Shown: one piece after another, positions 47,601-58,229 of the stretch
Layout: the number at the start of each line of letters is the position of its first letter
Numbering within the stretch: position 1 is the stretch's first letter
NCBI GenBank assembly: GCA_029964075.1
Contig: CM057146.1
Span: 5,785,501 to 5,849,500 of the forward strand
Direction: 5' to 3'
From: Patiria pectinifera
Taxonomy: Eukaryota > Echinodermata > Asteroidea > Valvatida > Asterinidae
Length of the DNA stretch: 64,000 nucleotides
Translations under genes and position numbers: made by a program
Notes under the pieces: generated by a model
The model's database searches: none
What the model was told of the DNA's origin: nothing
Seen by the model: the letters and a program-made list of their open reading frames with translations, nothing else

Positions 47601-50600
47601 CGGTCAATCACAAGGCAAATCACAAGTTATGTCCTAAATGACAATAGAATATTTTCGCCGGTGTTATTTAACCAGTTGGCGTCGGAGGACGTGATAACAC
47701 GCACTGGCTGTTTTTGTACACAGGCACGGCTGACGGTTACAACGTCAAGATTGCCTCGACCCGCCTCCGGGTGACGTCTAAACACGCTAATCCTTCGTGC
47801 CTTTTGTACACACACACAAAGTCTGTGAAGTCTGTGGAGGCGGACCGTGTGTTGATCTTGACTTGGCCGTTGTGCACTGCCTATTGTTGTATAATTTACG
47901 CTCCAGTGCACATAGTATTGAAACATATGACGTTTCGGCAAGAGATATCGTACAAATACTGTTGAAATGACTCTTGGGAATCAGAATTTGTGGCGTTTGG
48001 CTGTATATCAGAAGTTGGCTGGGAAATGTGTCCTTTTGAAAATTTCCAAATTTTCGGCAACAATAAACCCGGCACGAAGTGGTTAAGACTGATTGACTTG
48101 TGATTGACTCTGGTAAATCCAGCTTCATCTGCAGTGTGTTATTCGGGAAAATAAGCTGACATTCATTCGTAGAAGTTGAAATTTCTGTTTGATTTCAGAT
48201 GGATTTCATGTGGCCAGTAGAAAAAAAAATAATGTGAGGACCTTTTTGTTGAATAACGAGTCAACAGTTGTCTGTACAGACCTGTCATGCATGTTGAGAT
48301 CGTCTAAGATTTTAGATGCTCTCTTAACCGTACACAGTAAAAGTTGCGAAAGCCAAAACAAAAATGGAAAAGTATTGTTTTTATTTTCTCTGCAGGCACA
48401 ATCTAGCAACCTTGGCTCTGGGGACCGTTCCTACCTCAGTCCTGGTAAGTGTAATCTTTGTTTCACATTTGTTACTCAAAAGAGTTAAACTTGACACATA
48501 TTTGGACTATAGATTCTTGAAGGGGGTCGTGTTGTAGCATTTTTTCACATATTGCTGAAACTTAATGGCGTTCCTTCAGTGACAATTTGCTGATGGTCTG
48601 GTTCCTATGTTGTCTGATTATATTCACAGGCAGCAAAGAGAGTCAACAGCTTGACCCTGCAGCCCGGTGTATGGCTCGGCCTACCTGGTGTAACATCAGT
48701 TGTATCCTTGTAACATTTGTTATTTTAACGTAGAAGTTCTTTAACTGGCGAAAATGCAAAACATGGCTGTTTATAGTCTAAGATACTACGCTGGTATGCA
48801 TTGCAGTGTTGTAGGACTGGAGTCTGTGTCTGTGATAATGTATTCCTTGACTGTTGTTGATGCAGACATTGTACAAGACTGCAGATCCTGCAATGGTGAG
48901 TCTAAACAGAAACTCTCAAAACTTGTAATTTTTGGGGGGCAGAGTTAAGAATTGTAATTGGTTTAGAATCTAACTACCAGAGTGAATTATAATATTCTGA
49001 GGACTATAACAGTCCTTCTGTTTTGAGGCATGCGACCACACCCCCGCGCCATCACACGCCTAAAAGCTTCCCGAGAAGTGTGAATAATCGCACGCCTGAA
49101 TCCCTCAGTACTGCACACCTCGGCATACATTTACAGCATAATTGTACTTCATAATTTGTGAAAAATAAAGTGCGTCAGTGAAGAGAAAATGGCCTAATTG
49201 TAAACCAAGAAGAATATTATGAAATAATATCCCAGCTTGGACCATAGAATCACACACCTAGAAAAATCACTCGCCTAGAAAATCACACGCCTAGAAAAAT
49301 CACACGCCTAAAAAAATCCAGGTGTGCCTTTTTCCACACACCTGTGATTTTCAAATCAGAAGGACTGCTATAAGTTAACCTGTTACTCGTACAAAATTTA
49401 TCATTTTATTGGTTACAGTGTATTGAAAATCCAGGGCAATTTGGGGCAGTTTGGGGACGTTGTGATTGCCCAAATTACCCTTCCCTTGTAATTGGTCTTC
49501 TCCAGAGTTTAGCGGCAGGTGTAGGCCCCAGCCAGCTCCACGACCGTCTCAGTGCCTTACCCCTCTGGCTCAGCTTACAGAGTCTGGGCCACAACGGCGT
49601 GGTGGCCAAACTCAAGTATGCCGCAGATCTCGTGAGTTCTCTCCGTTGATTACTTTCATAGTAGCGATAAAAAAGATGCATTGTCCCTTAAACCGGCAAT
49701 GCTACAGGGTGCAAGTGGGGCATTTTTCCCCAAGTTTTCTTTTGTCCGCTCAACCCCAAATGTGCCCCCGTCAAACAGTTTGTACCCGGAGATAAATTCT
49801 GTATTTTATTTGAAAAGCTTAACCTGATAACCATTCAGAAATTTGAGAGGTTCCGCCATCCGTTCGTTTGGTCTTCAGATACATCATCACTTTGTGTGGT
49901 CTTGTGATGTCGTACGCAAATCGCTATCTGCTATTTGTGTATACAGCATGGAAATAGTAATCATGCATTTTTGATCGGAGGAGGATGAACTGTGTTTCAA
50001 AGCAGAATTAGCCGTCAAGCTGTCATTTTGGATTAACTGCTTTGCTTGGTAACAGTTCTGTTTACTAAGCATATGGGTAAGCTTACACGATGCTGAAAAA
50101 CGGAATAGTCATTAACAGTTACGGATAGTAAATGTGTGGGTACACGTATCCGTTCAGATGCGAAACTTCTCCATTTGTTAAATTTAACAGTGTAATCTTC
50201 CTTCTTCTTTGTGGAGCTCCAAACAAAAGGCTAAGACATTAATAACCATTATCTGATCAGTTGATGAATACCATAAAGCTATTTCAAATTGCTAGAGCGC
50301 GTGTACAAAGTATTGCCTGCTGGGCGCATCCATGTTTGTGCACAAACCTATGGAGACCTAGAAATTTTGTACGGCTTTTGTACGGCTATTTGCATATCTG
50401 CATTTGTATTCCATACCGATGCGTTATTGTAGCCAATACGCCCAAAACCGAAACGCACGATCAGCAAATGAGCGTGTCATTTTGCTCGACGCAAACAGCG
50501 CAACGCGTGCGCGTATTCGCTGCAGATGCTTTTTGCTGTCAGGTTTTTTTGAACCGTCAATGATGCGCTTAAGTTGTTTGCGTATGTTCTACTTGCGCAT

Positions 50601-53600
50601 TGCATGTAGAGTACACTTTTAAAACTCAATCCATCTAATTTCATTATGTTCTACAAACACGCACATGAATTCAAATGTCTGCGCCCAGGACGGCTTCAAA
50701 GCGTCTCCGCGCGCAGAATGACGAGTTAGCGCTCTAGTAATTTAATGTAGCTCTATGATGAATACCCACTCAGTTACGTTGCATTTCAAACAAAGTTTTC
50801 TTTCTTTCGTTGACCAGAGCCAACACATGCAGCAGAGACTCAACTCATTAGGATCTATCAATTTATCGGTAAGTTAATACGGCCTGCTTCACAAGATTGC
50901 ATTTCGGTGTAACCTAACTCTCCAAGTCTTCTTGCACTTCACAAACCTTCAAGTTTTGCGAAACCACTTTGCCCATAGAGTTAGCACCCACACTTCAAAT
51001 TCCTGTGAAAGTAATCTCCTGTGGAGTATGGATAACACCTCAAATCCCAGCACAATTTTATTATAATTCTTTGTTTTGTTGTGTGTGCAGTGACTCTCTG
51101 TGTGACACAGTTACTTTAACACTTCATATCCCTTCACCTGAAACTGACCAGCCGGGTTTTAAAAGGTTTCATGTTTTTCTCTGAATACTGACTTCCCACA
51201 AATGTCACGTGTATAAAAGAATTTGTTTATGCCTGTGCTCTCCTTCATGGGCCTTAAAGGTATAGTCCATCATTTGTAATTTGTGCATTTTGTTCGTTTC
51301 AAAAGCAACAAACGGGCTCAAAATCTAAAGAAGGGTATTAAACAACTAACCTGATGAAGTTTCAGCTCATCTTCAGCTGTATATTCCGAGAAAAACAGCA
51401 TTCTAGGATCTCGATTTCAAATCAAAAGTTGCTGAATCATGTTTTGAATTGGGCCTGAATTCAGCGTCCGAGACACGTTCTCAATGAGCCGATTGCAGCT
51501 ACGCGATGTCGCGCACTGATCCGACGAATTATAGCAACCGCGCGCGCGTGTGCGTCGTGCCAATGCTTGCACGCGCTTCGCCGCAAAACAAAACGAACTA
51601 CTAATTTAAATTTCCTACGGTGCGTCTTAAGAAGCACCGTTGGAAAGGCCTTCTTTTGTTGATTTCTTCAAAATGACAGCTTTCCAGAAAGAATAATTTC
51701 ACAGGGAGTTTAGTCCCCTTATTATCTCTCAACCAAGTATGTTTTTCAACAAGAATTATGCCAGTTACTTTTTGGATAGCTGCAAATGATGGACTCCAAC
51801 TTTAATACCTGTGAGAACCAAGGTTGCACTTTCGTGAATAGGAAATTGTCAGACTTCATGATTGCACTAGCTTGCCTCATTTTTCAATACATTTGCACTT
51901 GTGTTTTTGAACACACGTAACTCTTTGTTTCTTTGTACATTTCGTCCAAAAGCCAGGAAAAGGCAGCAGCCAAGGCACGATAGAAGGTTCGCTGAAGGAA
52001 ATATTCACAAAGACAATACAAGTACTGGTGAGTTTAATACACTTTTTTTCCAAAGTTTTTTATTGATTAATTTTTTTTTGGCCAAGAACACAGTAACAAA
52101 CCCTTCCTTTCTGTCAATCACACAGTGCGCATTGACCAATCAAATCACATCTTTTTCTCACAACATAACCAAAAGTGGGCGGGGCTAATGACCAAATACA
52201 GAACAGTCCATTGGTCATATTTGTTTTGTAACAAAGTCTCTTGCTTGAATCTTTTCTTGTCTAGGCCCAAGCTGACGTAGTCTCCACAGTGGTAGTATTC
52301 AAGTACGGTGACCGGAGGGAGGGTCCGGATCCAGACGACGGATCATACAACGAGGCTGCCGAGGACCGGCCAGTCAGCAGTCTACCAGCGCCGCTCCTAG
52401 ATGCATTCAACTCATGGGTAGGTTGGGACAATCAATCCTTACTCTACCACACCCTCTTCAGGCCGGTTTATACTTTAACCCCAACTCCCTAGAATAATTT
52501 ACTAGGAACCATACCCATCCTGGCAAATTCCAACACCTACCTGGGAAATTGTACACACACACTGTTGGACTTAGTTTCTGAAGGTATGCCAAACCCAGTG
52601 TAAAAGACCATCTGTTTAGGGGTACTGTACCTACCCTAACAGATTTCAACAAAACCTTAGCTATTTGGCTTTGATGGGTTGAGTTCGGTTAGGGTTAATG
52701 CAAATGTGAATGCAATGCAAAACTTGACGTCATGAAACGTTCGTTGTAAAATTTGCAGTGCTTTCTCATGTGTGGCGCCCCAAAAATTAATCCTGTACTT
52801 GTGATTGATTTGGAACCAGACTTGTGATGGACTCAACAACAGCACTGCACTCCAGTAAATGTAATATATGTGGCTGACAGGGCAAAAACTGAGAGAGCAA
52901 GGCTTGAAGGTGTCTGTCCCTGCTTTCATGTGTGGCGCCCCGAAAATTAATCCTGGAATTAAATTGCTAATGTCATTTTGATACATTACGTGAAAAACTT
53001 GGCCCACGATAAGTGACAGGTTATTTAAGTGTCAAATTTTGATTTTAGTCACTTTCCAGTCATAATTCCAGTGAAAGTATGGGGTTTTGGGGTGCAATTA
53101 TGTAATTGCTGAATTTTTGTGTTATGTGTTCACAGCTTGGTAGGGAGCTAAACAGACAGAATCTTCACGTGCCGGTGGACGTGGTCAATTTGGATAAAGA
53201 CGGCGTGTGCTTGCGGTTCAGCCCTCTCCAGTCAGCATCATGTAAGTCATGTATTCGAGTCTAGTCTGGGGTTGCAGTGCATAAAGGGGGGACAACAGTC
53301 GATAGACACGTTACTTGTGTAAAACTACAGCCTCAGGTGAATCATTCTAACTTTGTTTTTTAACTTACCAAAGTTTTCAAGTTTTTGACACTATTTTTTG
53401 CTTTATCATTGCAGATAGAGGAACAACTGCTGACGACATCGACAATTTCATGGAGTGTCTGAAAATTCTCATTGTGAGTTAAGCCTAACTCCCTAGCATG
53501 ATTTACTAGGAACCATACCCATTCTGGCAAAATCCAACACCATATGGGAAACTGTACACACATATTTCTGACTTTGATTATGGAGGTGTGCCAGCCCAAT

Positions 53601-56600
53601 GTAAAAGACTGTCAGTTTAGGGGTACTGTACCCATCCTGACAGATTCCAACAAGACATGCCGTTGGGGTTTGATGGGTTGAGTTCTGTAATATACTTGTT
53701 GAAGTTAGCAGTTTGCTACAATTCTGTTTTGGATTCAGGGTACTTTTGGAATGTATTTTGGGAAAAATAAATTTACTGCTCAGCCCATGGGGTAAAAGTC
53801 TCTAAACCTCCAAATCCTCCCAAACCTGATAGAGTTAATTTTGTTTAGTATGAGTAACTCCCTTGATGTTTTTTTAAATGTAATTTAACCGCAATTTTAG
53901 CTTTTGGCTGCCATGGTTAAATAAAATGAACCATTTCAAATCAAAAGAATCTAACAATGTGCTGAGAATTGATTTTTGAAGTTTGAATGTTTGAAGACAA
54001 ATAAATTCCAACAAGAGGTTGACTGTTTCAAATTTCATGCAGGAACACTTGAACTTTACGTGCGAGCATCGACTGGAGTTCCAAGAAGCGGTCGAGTCAA
54101 GAGAGAATCTTCTCTTTGTTGACATGGTCTCCCACGGCGGACTGGGTGTTATACAGTAAGTCATCCTTTCTTTCTAACTGTATTAACCCTTGTACTGCAG
54201 CAAGTCAGTGTTGAAATGGCTACATATGGGCTATGGGTTCACGACTATCTACCTCTGAGGCTAGGGTTCTCTTTGCTGTGCTTGCTCCTTGACAGTGTCA
54301 TGAAATTGTTTTGCATTTGGTCCCAAAACAGGTCACTATGTCTCATCCATATTTTAGTCTTGAGAGTTCTAAACTTTTCCAGTGTGGTCTGAGTAATTGG
54401 GCTTTTGCCAAGAAGGGAAATCTGAGTATTTGCAATAAACACAAAAAGGTTGCTGAAAATTTCGAGTTTTTTTGTGTGTGCCAGGATGTGTGTCTGAACA
54501 CCACTGTAGATTGGGACTTCCCATATAACAAACAGGGTGGGGTCCACCAAAAAAAAGTTCGGTATTGCGGTAATTTATTATCCCTTACTCCCTAGGCATT
54601 TTTGCCAGGATGTAACCTCAATCCTGCAAAATCCTCCAACTGCCTCCATGTAAAAATTGCATACAGCCTCAATCCTGCAAAATCCTCCAACTGCCTCCAT
54701 GTAAAAATTGCATACAGCCTCAATCCTGCAAAATCCTTCGTTATTTCTTGAATATGATTCTTGGAGGGGTGACCACTGCCCCAATCCTGCAGAATCCTCT
54801 GGCAGTGTTGTCAATATCTTGAGGCAGAGTCAGTGACGTCCTGGGGCAGTGCAGAGGATTTCAAGTGTAATCTAAGCCTAAATGTATGCATGGCTGAGCA
54901 TAAACAGCACAAGGTCCGGCCCAAGACCTTGACACAGTGCATCCTCTGAAAATCAACAACACTCAGTACTTTTTCCACGTAGCCTCAATCCTGCGAAATC
55001 CTCCGTTTTGCAAAGAGGAATTTGGAGGATTTGGGAAGGTTAGGGTTAGAGTGATTCTCAACGGCCAATGCTTTGTATAATTAAATATAAAATCTGGGAG
55101 CCAAAACTTTGTTACATCTGTGTTTCCGAAAAGGAATCCACTACAAGACACTAGCTAACAGCTCTGGGTCGCAATGCTGCTGCTTAGAATACAAGTCTGA
55201 CACTTTATAAGAAATGAAAATTGACTCTTGTTTTTGTTTCTTCCAGATTCATCCCGGAGTACCTGAACGCCAGCAAGAACAAAGAGACCACGGCCAAGGA
55301 ACTGGACAAGATCAACGTGGAGATCGTCCAGCGGCTTCAGGCCGGCGAGAACGGCAGCAGCATCTGCCAGGTGCAGACCGCCGGCGGCACCAAGGCCATC
55401 GGGGTAGGGGTGGTCACGGAGGGGGTCAGCATCGATGACGTGGTGGACTTGGTCTGGTCCACGGGCAAAGAACTGGAAGATTCATCCAAGGTGAGGGTTT
55501 ATCTGTGAAACGACACAAATATTTTCATATTGAATTTTGCCCTTCCCTGACATAGTTTAGAATGCACTCTGCACTCAGTGAGAGCTTATGAGAAATATGT
55601 CACAAGCCTGCTCAAAGGTCCAGAAGCCGCGACATGCCCACCATGGCAGAAATCTCAATAACTTGATCATGTGGGTACCGCAAGCGATGTTTAACACCTT
55701 CTTTAGGCTAAAAACACTCGCTGGACCGAATCCAATAATCAGCTGTCTCATGCTTTAAAGTCGATCATTTGCATTTATCCCAAAAGTGAGCTACATAATT
55801 ATTTACGAAAAGCTGACTTGGATTAAAGATCGTACTGATACTAAACAACCCCGTGAAATTATTGGGTCTGGCTTGCTGTCATTTTGAAGAAATCAAGAAA
55901 TGTAGGTGATTTCCAACGATCAGTCAATTGACTGATTTTTAGAAATACAGAGTGCTATGGAGGAATGGTGTCAAAGGGCTGCAAGTGGTTTTTTGCTAAT
56001 ATCCACTCAGCTGAAACTTCAACAGGTTAGGTTTTGAACATTTTTCTTTGGATTTTGAGTGGTGTTATCATTGGAAACTTAACAAAATGCATGAAAAGGA
56101 AATTATCCTACATGCCTTTAAATTGTTTTTCACAATATGAGTCATAATAATTTACATCAAAAGCTCAATCTGCATTCCTATATGAACAATTCAGATGTTC
56201 ATATTTTGAAGAAAGATTTATTCTTCACTACAAATTTTGTTTCATTGACAACATTATGTGTATCCTTGGGCCTACATACTTGACTCAAATTTGATATATT
56301 TTGTGAAATCAATTAAATTTAAGATAATTTTTTAAGTTATTTTTTCTCTTCCAAAAGTTAAGCAATTGTTTTTTTTTATTTGGTATAGTTCCTTGACTCC
56401 ATGGCAGATGTTGTATTGAAAGGTATTGAAGATGCGCAGAGGGAGCTGGTGAAAGAAAATGAGAACAGACTCATGGAAGAGGTATGGCTATTGTTCCCTT
56501 TGTTATCTTTAAAAAAAATTGAATGGCCTGATGTTTCTACACTAGCAGTGTCTTCCTCAAAAGGTAAAAAAAAAATTGAATCGCATTTCTCACAGCAGTC

Positions 56601-58229
56601 AAGAGAAGCCAACTAAATCGCTTTGGCTGATTTGGTCACTGTTTCTTGCCGTGTTTTCCACAGGGTGTGTTTCGGCAAGTGCCCATCGTCTCGTCGCTCC
56701 TGAACTGGTTCTCCCCGCCCCCCAAGGAGGCAACCATCAAAGGAAGGTCCCTCAATCTCACATCAGGTAGGGTTCCTGGGCAAAAGTAATAATTCCATCT
56801 GGAACTAGGTTCTAAATAGTACATTTCATGTGATCTCCATATCTTTACCAATTTATAAATACAGACTTGCGTGCGAGTCATTCTTGACATTGTACAGCGT
56901 CCTCTACAGGTGAGGCGCATAGACAATATCTCTTTCACTCTTTTTTCTTTTTCTCCAGGCGCTCTGGAGAGCACAGAGACCACCTACAAGCTCCACATGC
57001 AGGTGCAGAAGGAAAGCGGTGTCACCCCGACCCGCAAGACCGCACCCCGCAAGACCCCCTCCACCCCCACCACGCCACTGACGCCCAACTCCACCCCTCA
57101 GGGGTCGCACTTTGGCGAGGGGGAACCCGAGGAAGTAGAGGGGGAGGGAGAAGAGGAAGGGGAGGGGGAGACCCAGAGACGGGTGCAGAAGCGGGATCTG
57201 GAGGAGGTGCAGCCCCAAGCGGGATTGGAAGGGACGGGGAGCAGTAGTAGTACAGCTACCACCACAAGGTGAGAAGGCATAACCTCAGACAGAAGGGGTG
57301 TGAGAATGGGTGGGGAATAGGGTGTGGCAGGGGATTGGGAGGGGCAGGAAGAGGTCCAGCAATGGGTGCAGAAGTCGGATCTAGGGGAATTGCAGTCCCA
57401 ATTGGGAATGGAAAGGATAGGGAGTACTTGTAGAGCTACTATATCAAAGTGAGAAGTGACCCCAGACTGTATAGTTTAGGGGAGGGCTGAGGTTTTTGGG
57501 ATGGGGTTGGGAGGGGTCGGGGCCCAATAATGGGTGCAGAGAGGGAACTGGAGTGACTGCAACCCCAGTTGGATTCAGAGACGGGTGCAGAAGCGGGATC
57601 TAGTACAGCTACTACCACAAGGTCAGTTGTAATCCAAGACAGTGGGGCTGAGATGGATGAGAGGGTTTTTTTTTGGGGGGGGGGGTAAAGGTTCACGTGT
57701 CCCACTCACTGAATTTGCACACAAAAATGACAAGCGTGCACTTGTGTTTGTACGTGTAGAACATACCCAAGGTTTTACGGTAGTCAGTGCAACGTGCCCT
57801 TTTTTGAGTCCACTGCAAAGTTTTGGTACATCAACTTTTTTCTAAACTGTTAGTCTGATTTTGTTTTGTCATCTTTGTGTTAAAAGAATTTCTTTATTTT
57901 GTTCTCCCCTTTTTATTTCTCAAAATGTCTCTCTCTTTTCCTGTCTCTTTTTCGCTTTTCAATTTCCCACCGCCTTGCTGTGTTCCTTGATCTCTTGTCC
58001 TCACTTTCCTTTGTCCGTTTGTTTCTGTGTGGCTGTTGCCTGTCTACGCATGTATTCCGTACCTGCAAATTATTTCTTTCTTTTGTGTACTTTGTTTCTG
58101 TCTGTCATGTCCGTCTTTGTCTTCTCTTTGTCTCATGTTGTCCACAGTAACAGTAGTTTCCAAGAGGTCACCCAGGCAGACGTCAGTGAATCGACAGTGG
58201 AGAACGGAGGCGAAGAGAACCTGAAATAG
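38607..58229 (+). CDS. PDXDC1: PDXDC1-like pyridoxal-dependent decarboxylase domain protein
   Basis: Exons: 38607-38735, 41028-41104, 44646-44723, 45188-45340, 45976-46165, 46758-46826, 47292-47455, 48396-48444, 48630-48701, 48866-48895, 49506-49631, 50818-50868, 51953-52027, 52265-52417, 53136-53241, 53415-53473, 54043-54155, 55247-55490, 56389-56481, 56664-56766, 56959-57268, 58148-58229. All borders are consistent in phase, giving 841 codons and a TAG stop. Family segments: RKLTTRVISDTTLWLSRIFR (about residue 125), PIIYISAGARPGLGQYI (about 190), VPCNTVFGSQHTM (220-232), VVANAGTPLAGHTDNL (about 255), WLHVEGHNLATLALG (285) and VPIVSSLLNWFSP (about 685). The C-terminus is T/P- and E/G-rich. 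The fold is that of group II PLP decarboxylases, but the usual HKW lysine site reads PGVW (315-318), so classical catalysis is doubtful. Human PDXDC1 is slightly shorter. The role is not well known. Confidence 0.93.
39004..40240. other. PDXDC1 intron 1, first part
   Basis: No gene or clear repeat is supported here. Short ORFs at 39249-39665 (minus) and 39843-40097 (plus) lack family resemblance. Confidence 0.35.
40241..40645 (+). repeat. Inverted and direct repeat cluster around a tRNA-Ser-like SINE
   Basis: A 55 bp arm at 40243-40303 (ataagatggaatttttgcgc onward) is repeated inverted at about 40376-40436. The segment aggtaacacactgagtatac occurs directly at about 40337 and 40586. Between them, 40490-40565 is a tRNA-like head with a GGTTCGAGTCC B-box and an anticodon loop reading AGA; the long variable arm of true Ser tRNA is absent. 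Confidence 0.7.
41139..41445. mobile_element. Two adjoining foldback MITE copies (TTAGCA / CATGAAATTGG type)
   Basis: Motifs ggcttagcag, aggttaccagccaaa, ctgcttagca and atgaaattgg recur in both orientations. They match the family at 4987-5216. It lies in PDXDC1 intron 2. Confidence 0.6.
41819..42023. mobile_element. MITE, 205 bp, GATCAAGCTAAATGAGTCGT ends
   Basis: The 25 bp termini are inverted with almost no mismatches (GATCAAGCTAAATGAGTCGT at the left, complement at the right ending CTTGATC). It lies in PDXDC1 intron 2. Confidence 0.78.
42024..43153. other. Intron sequence without recognisable features
   Basis: G-rich run near 42088-42108; no supported gene or repeat family. Confidence 0.3.
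43154..43324. mobile_element. Foldback element, 171 bp, built from ATGGAATG motifs
   Basis: The ends AATAATTTCATGAGGTGA and its near complement TCACCTCATGAAATTATT flank repeated gatggaatgt, acattccatct and ccattccac motifs. The interior contains a second pair in the same order, so it is partly duplicated. Confidence 0.7.
43542..43728. mobile_element. Foldback MITE copy (GGCCCAATTTTATGAAGCAG end)
   Basis: The left end and a right end near tttacatgaaatcggctcc are inverted relatives. The interior has gtgcttgggaaatttatgtg and cgctaagcaa motifs of the 4987 family. Confidence 0.6.
46374..46584. mobile_element. piggyBac-like MITE, TTAA-CCCTAAC family, diverged copy
   Basis: TTAA lies at 46370-46373 and 46585-46588, with ends CCCTAACCACC and GTTAGGG. 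The interior is diverged from the 17393 type. It lies in PDXDC1 intron 5. Confidence 0.72.
47098..47145. repeat. (ATT)n microsatellite
   Basis: About 14 copies of tta/att with a few interruptions, in PDXDC1 intron 6. Confidence 0.85.
47672..48082. mobile_element. piggyBac-like MITE, ~411 bp, CCAGTTGGCGTC / GAAGTGG ends
   Basis: TTAA lies at 47668-47671 and 48083-48086. It is the intact relative of 19834-20250. The CCAGT ends also match the shorter family at 24084. It lies in PDXDC1 intron 7. Confidence 0.8.
48702..48865 (+). other. U12-type (minor spliceosome) intron in PDXDC1
   Basis: The 164-nt intron starts GTATCCTTG and contains TTCCTTGAC at 48843-48851, ending cag 15 nt past the branch adenosine. 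The U12 5' site consensus is RTATCCTTT and the branch consensus TTCCTTRAY, so the donor matches 8 of 9 and the branch 9 of 9. The surrounding introns have U2-type donors. Confidence 0.85.
49005..49372. mobile_element. MITE, 368 bp, TATAACAGTCCTTCTG ends
   Basis: Termini of about 20 bp are inverted with few mismatches (the right end reads cagaaggactgctata). Inside are four to five copies of tcacacgcctagaaa, mostly at 49249-49318. It lies in PDXDC1 intron 10. Confidence 0.7.
50060..50817. other. Intron stretch without supported feature
   Basis: CG-richer than its surroundings (about 50440-50530 and 50690-50740) but with no ORF of note. Confidence 0.3.
51258..51801. mobile_element. piggyBac-like MITE, 544 bp, AGGTATAGTCCATCATTTG ends
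   Basis: TTAA lies at 51254-51257 and 51802-51805. The left end AGGTATAGTCCATCATTTG is inverted at the right (caaatgatggactccaact), with a few mismatches. It lies in PDXDC1 intron 12, about 150 bp before exon 51953-52027. Confidence 0.74.
52479..52694. mobile_element. piggyBac-like MITE, TTAA-CCCTAAC family
   Basis: TTAA lies at 52475-52478 and 52695-52698. The ends CCCCAACTCCC and GTTAGGG match the 17393 copy. It lies in PDXDC1 intron 14. Confidence 0.78.
53483..53690. mobile_element. piggyBac-like MITE fragment at a splice donor
   Basis: The TTAA at 53479-53482 is bases +6 to +9 of the intron that follows exon 53415-53473, so the element begins at +10. The interior matches copies at 17393 and 19305. 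The right end is truncated just before GTTAGGG. Confidence 0.75.
54579..55048. mobile_element. Diverged TTAA-CCCTAAC-type MITE with internal tandem array
   Basis: The left end TCCCTTACTCCCTAGG and right end GGTTAGGGTTAG resemble the family, but TTAA is degraded. Inside, a 51 bp unit containing cctcaatcctgcaaaatcct is repeated about three times (starts near 54617, 54667, 54718). Further diverged copies of the motif lie near 54781 and 54982. Confidence 0.55.
57358..57640 (+). repeat. Degenerate tandem copies of the 3' part of PDXDC1 exon 21 and its donor
   Basis: The segment gacgggtgcagaagcgggat to the donor acaaggtgagaag (57178-57281) reappears at about 57363-57460 and, rearranged, at about 57530-57573 and 57574-57640. 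The first copy keeps an open frame in the parental phase and a gtgaga donor; the last keeps acaaggtcagt. All lie in the intron after exon 21. No good acceptor is seen for them, so they are probably non-coding. Confidence 0.75.

Noticed and set aside
49249-49318. Closely spaced short repeats, possible CRISPR array
   Set aside because: Units are imperfect, with very short spacing, inside a TIR element in a eukaryotic intron, so this is not CRISPR.
56871-57272. Start of a separate gene at 56871
   Set aside because: It is PDXDC1 exon 21 read with its upstream intron in the same frame; the acceptor at 56958 is clear.
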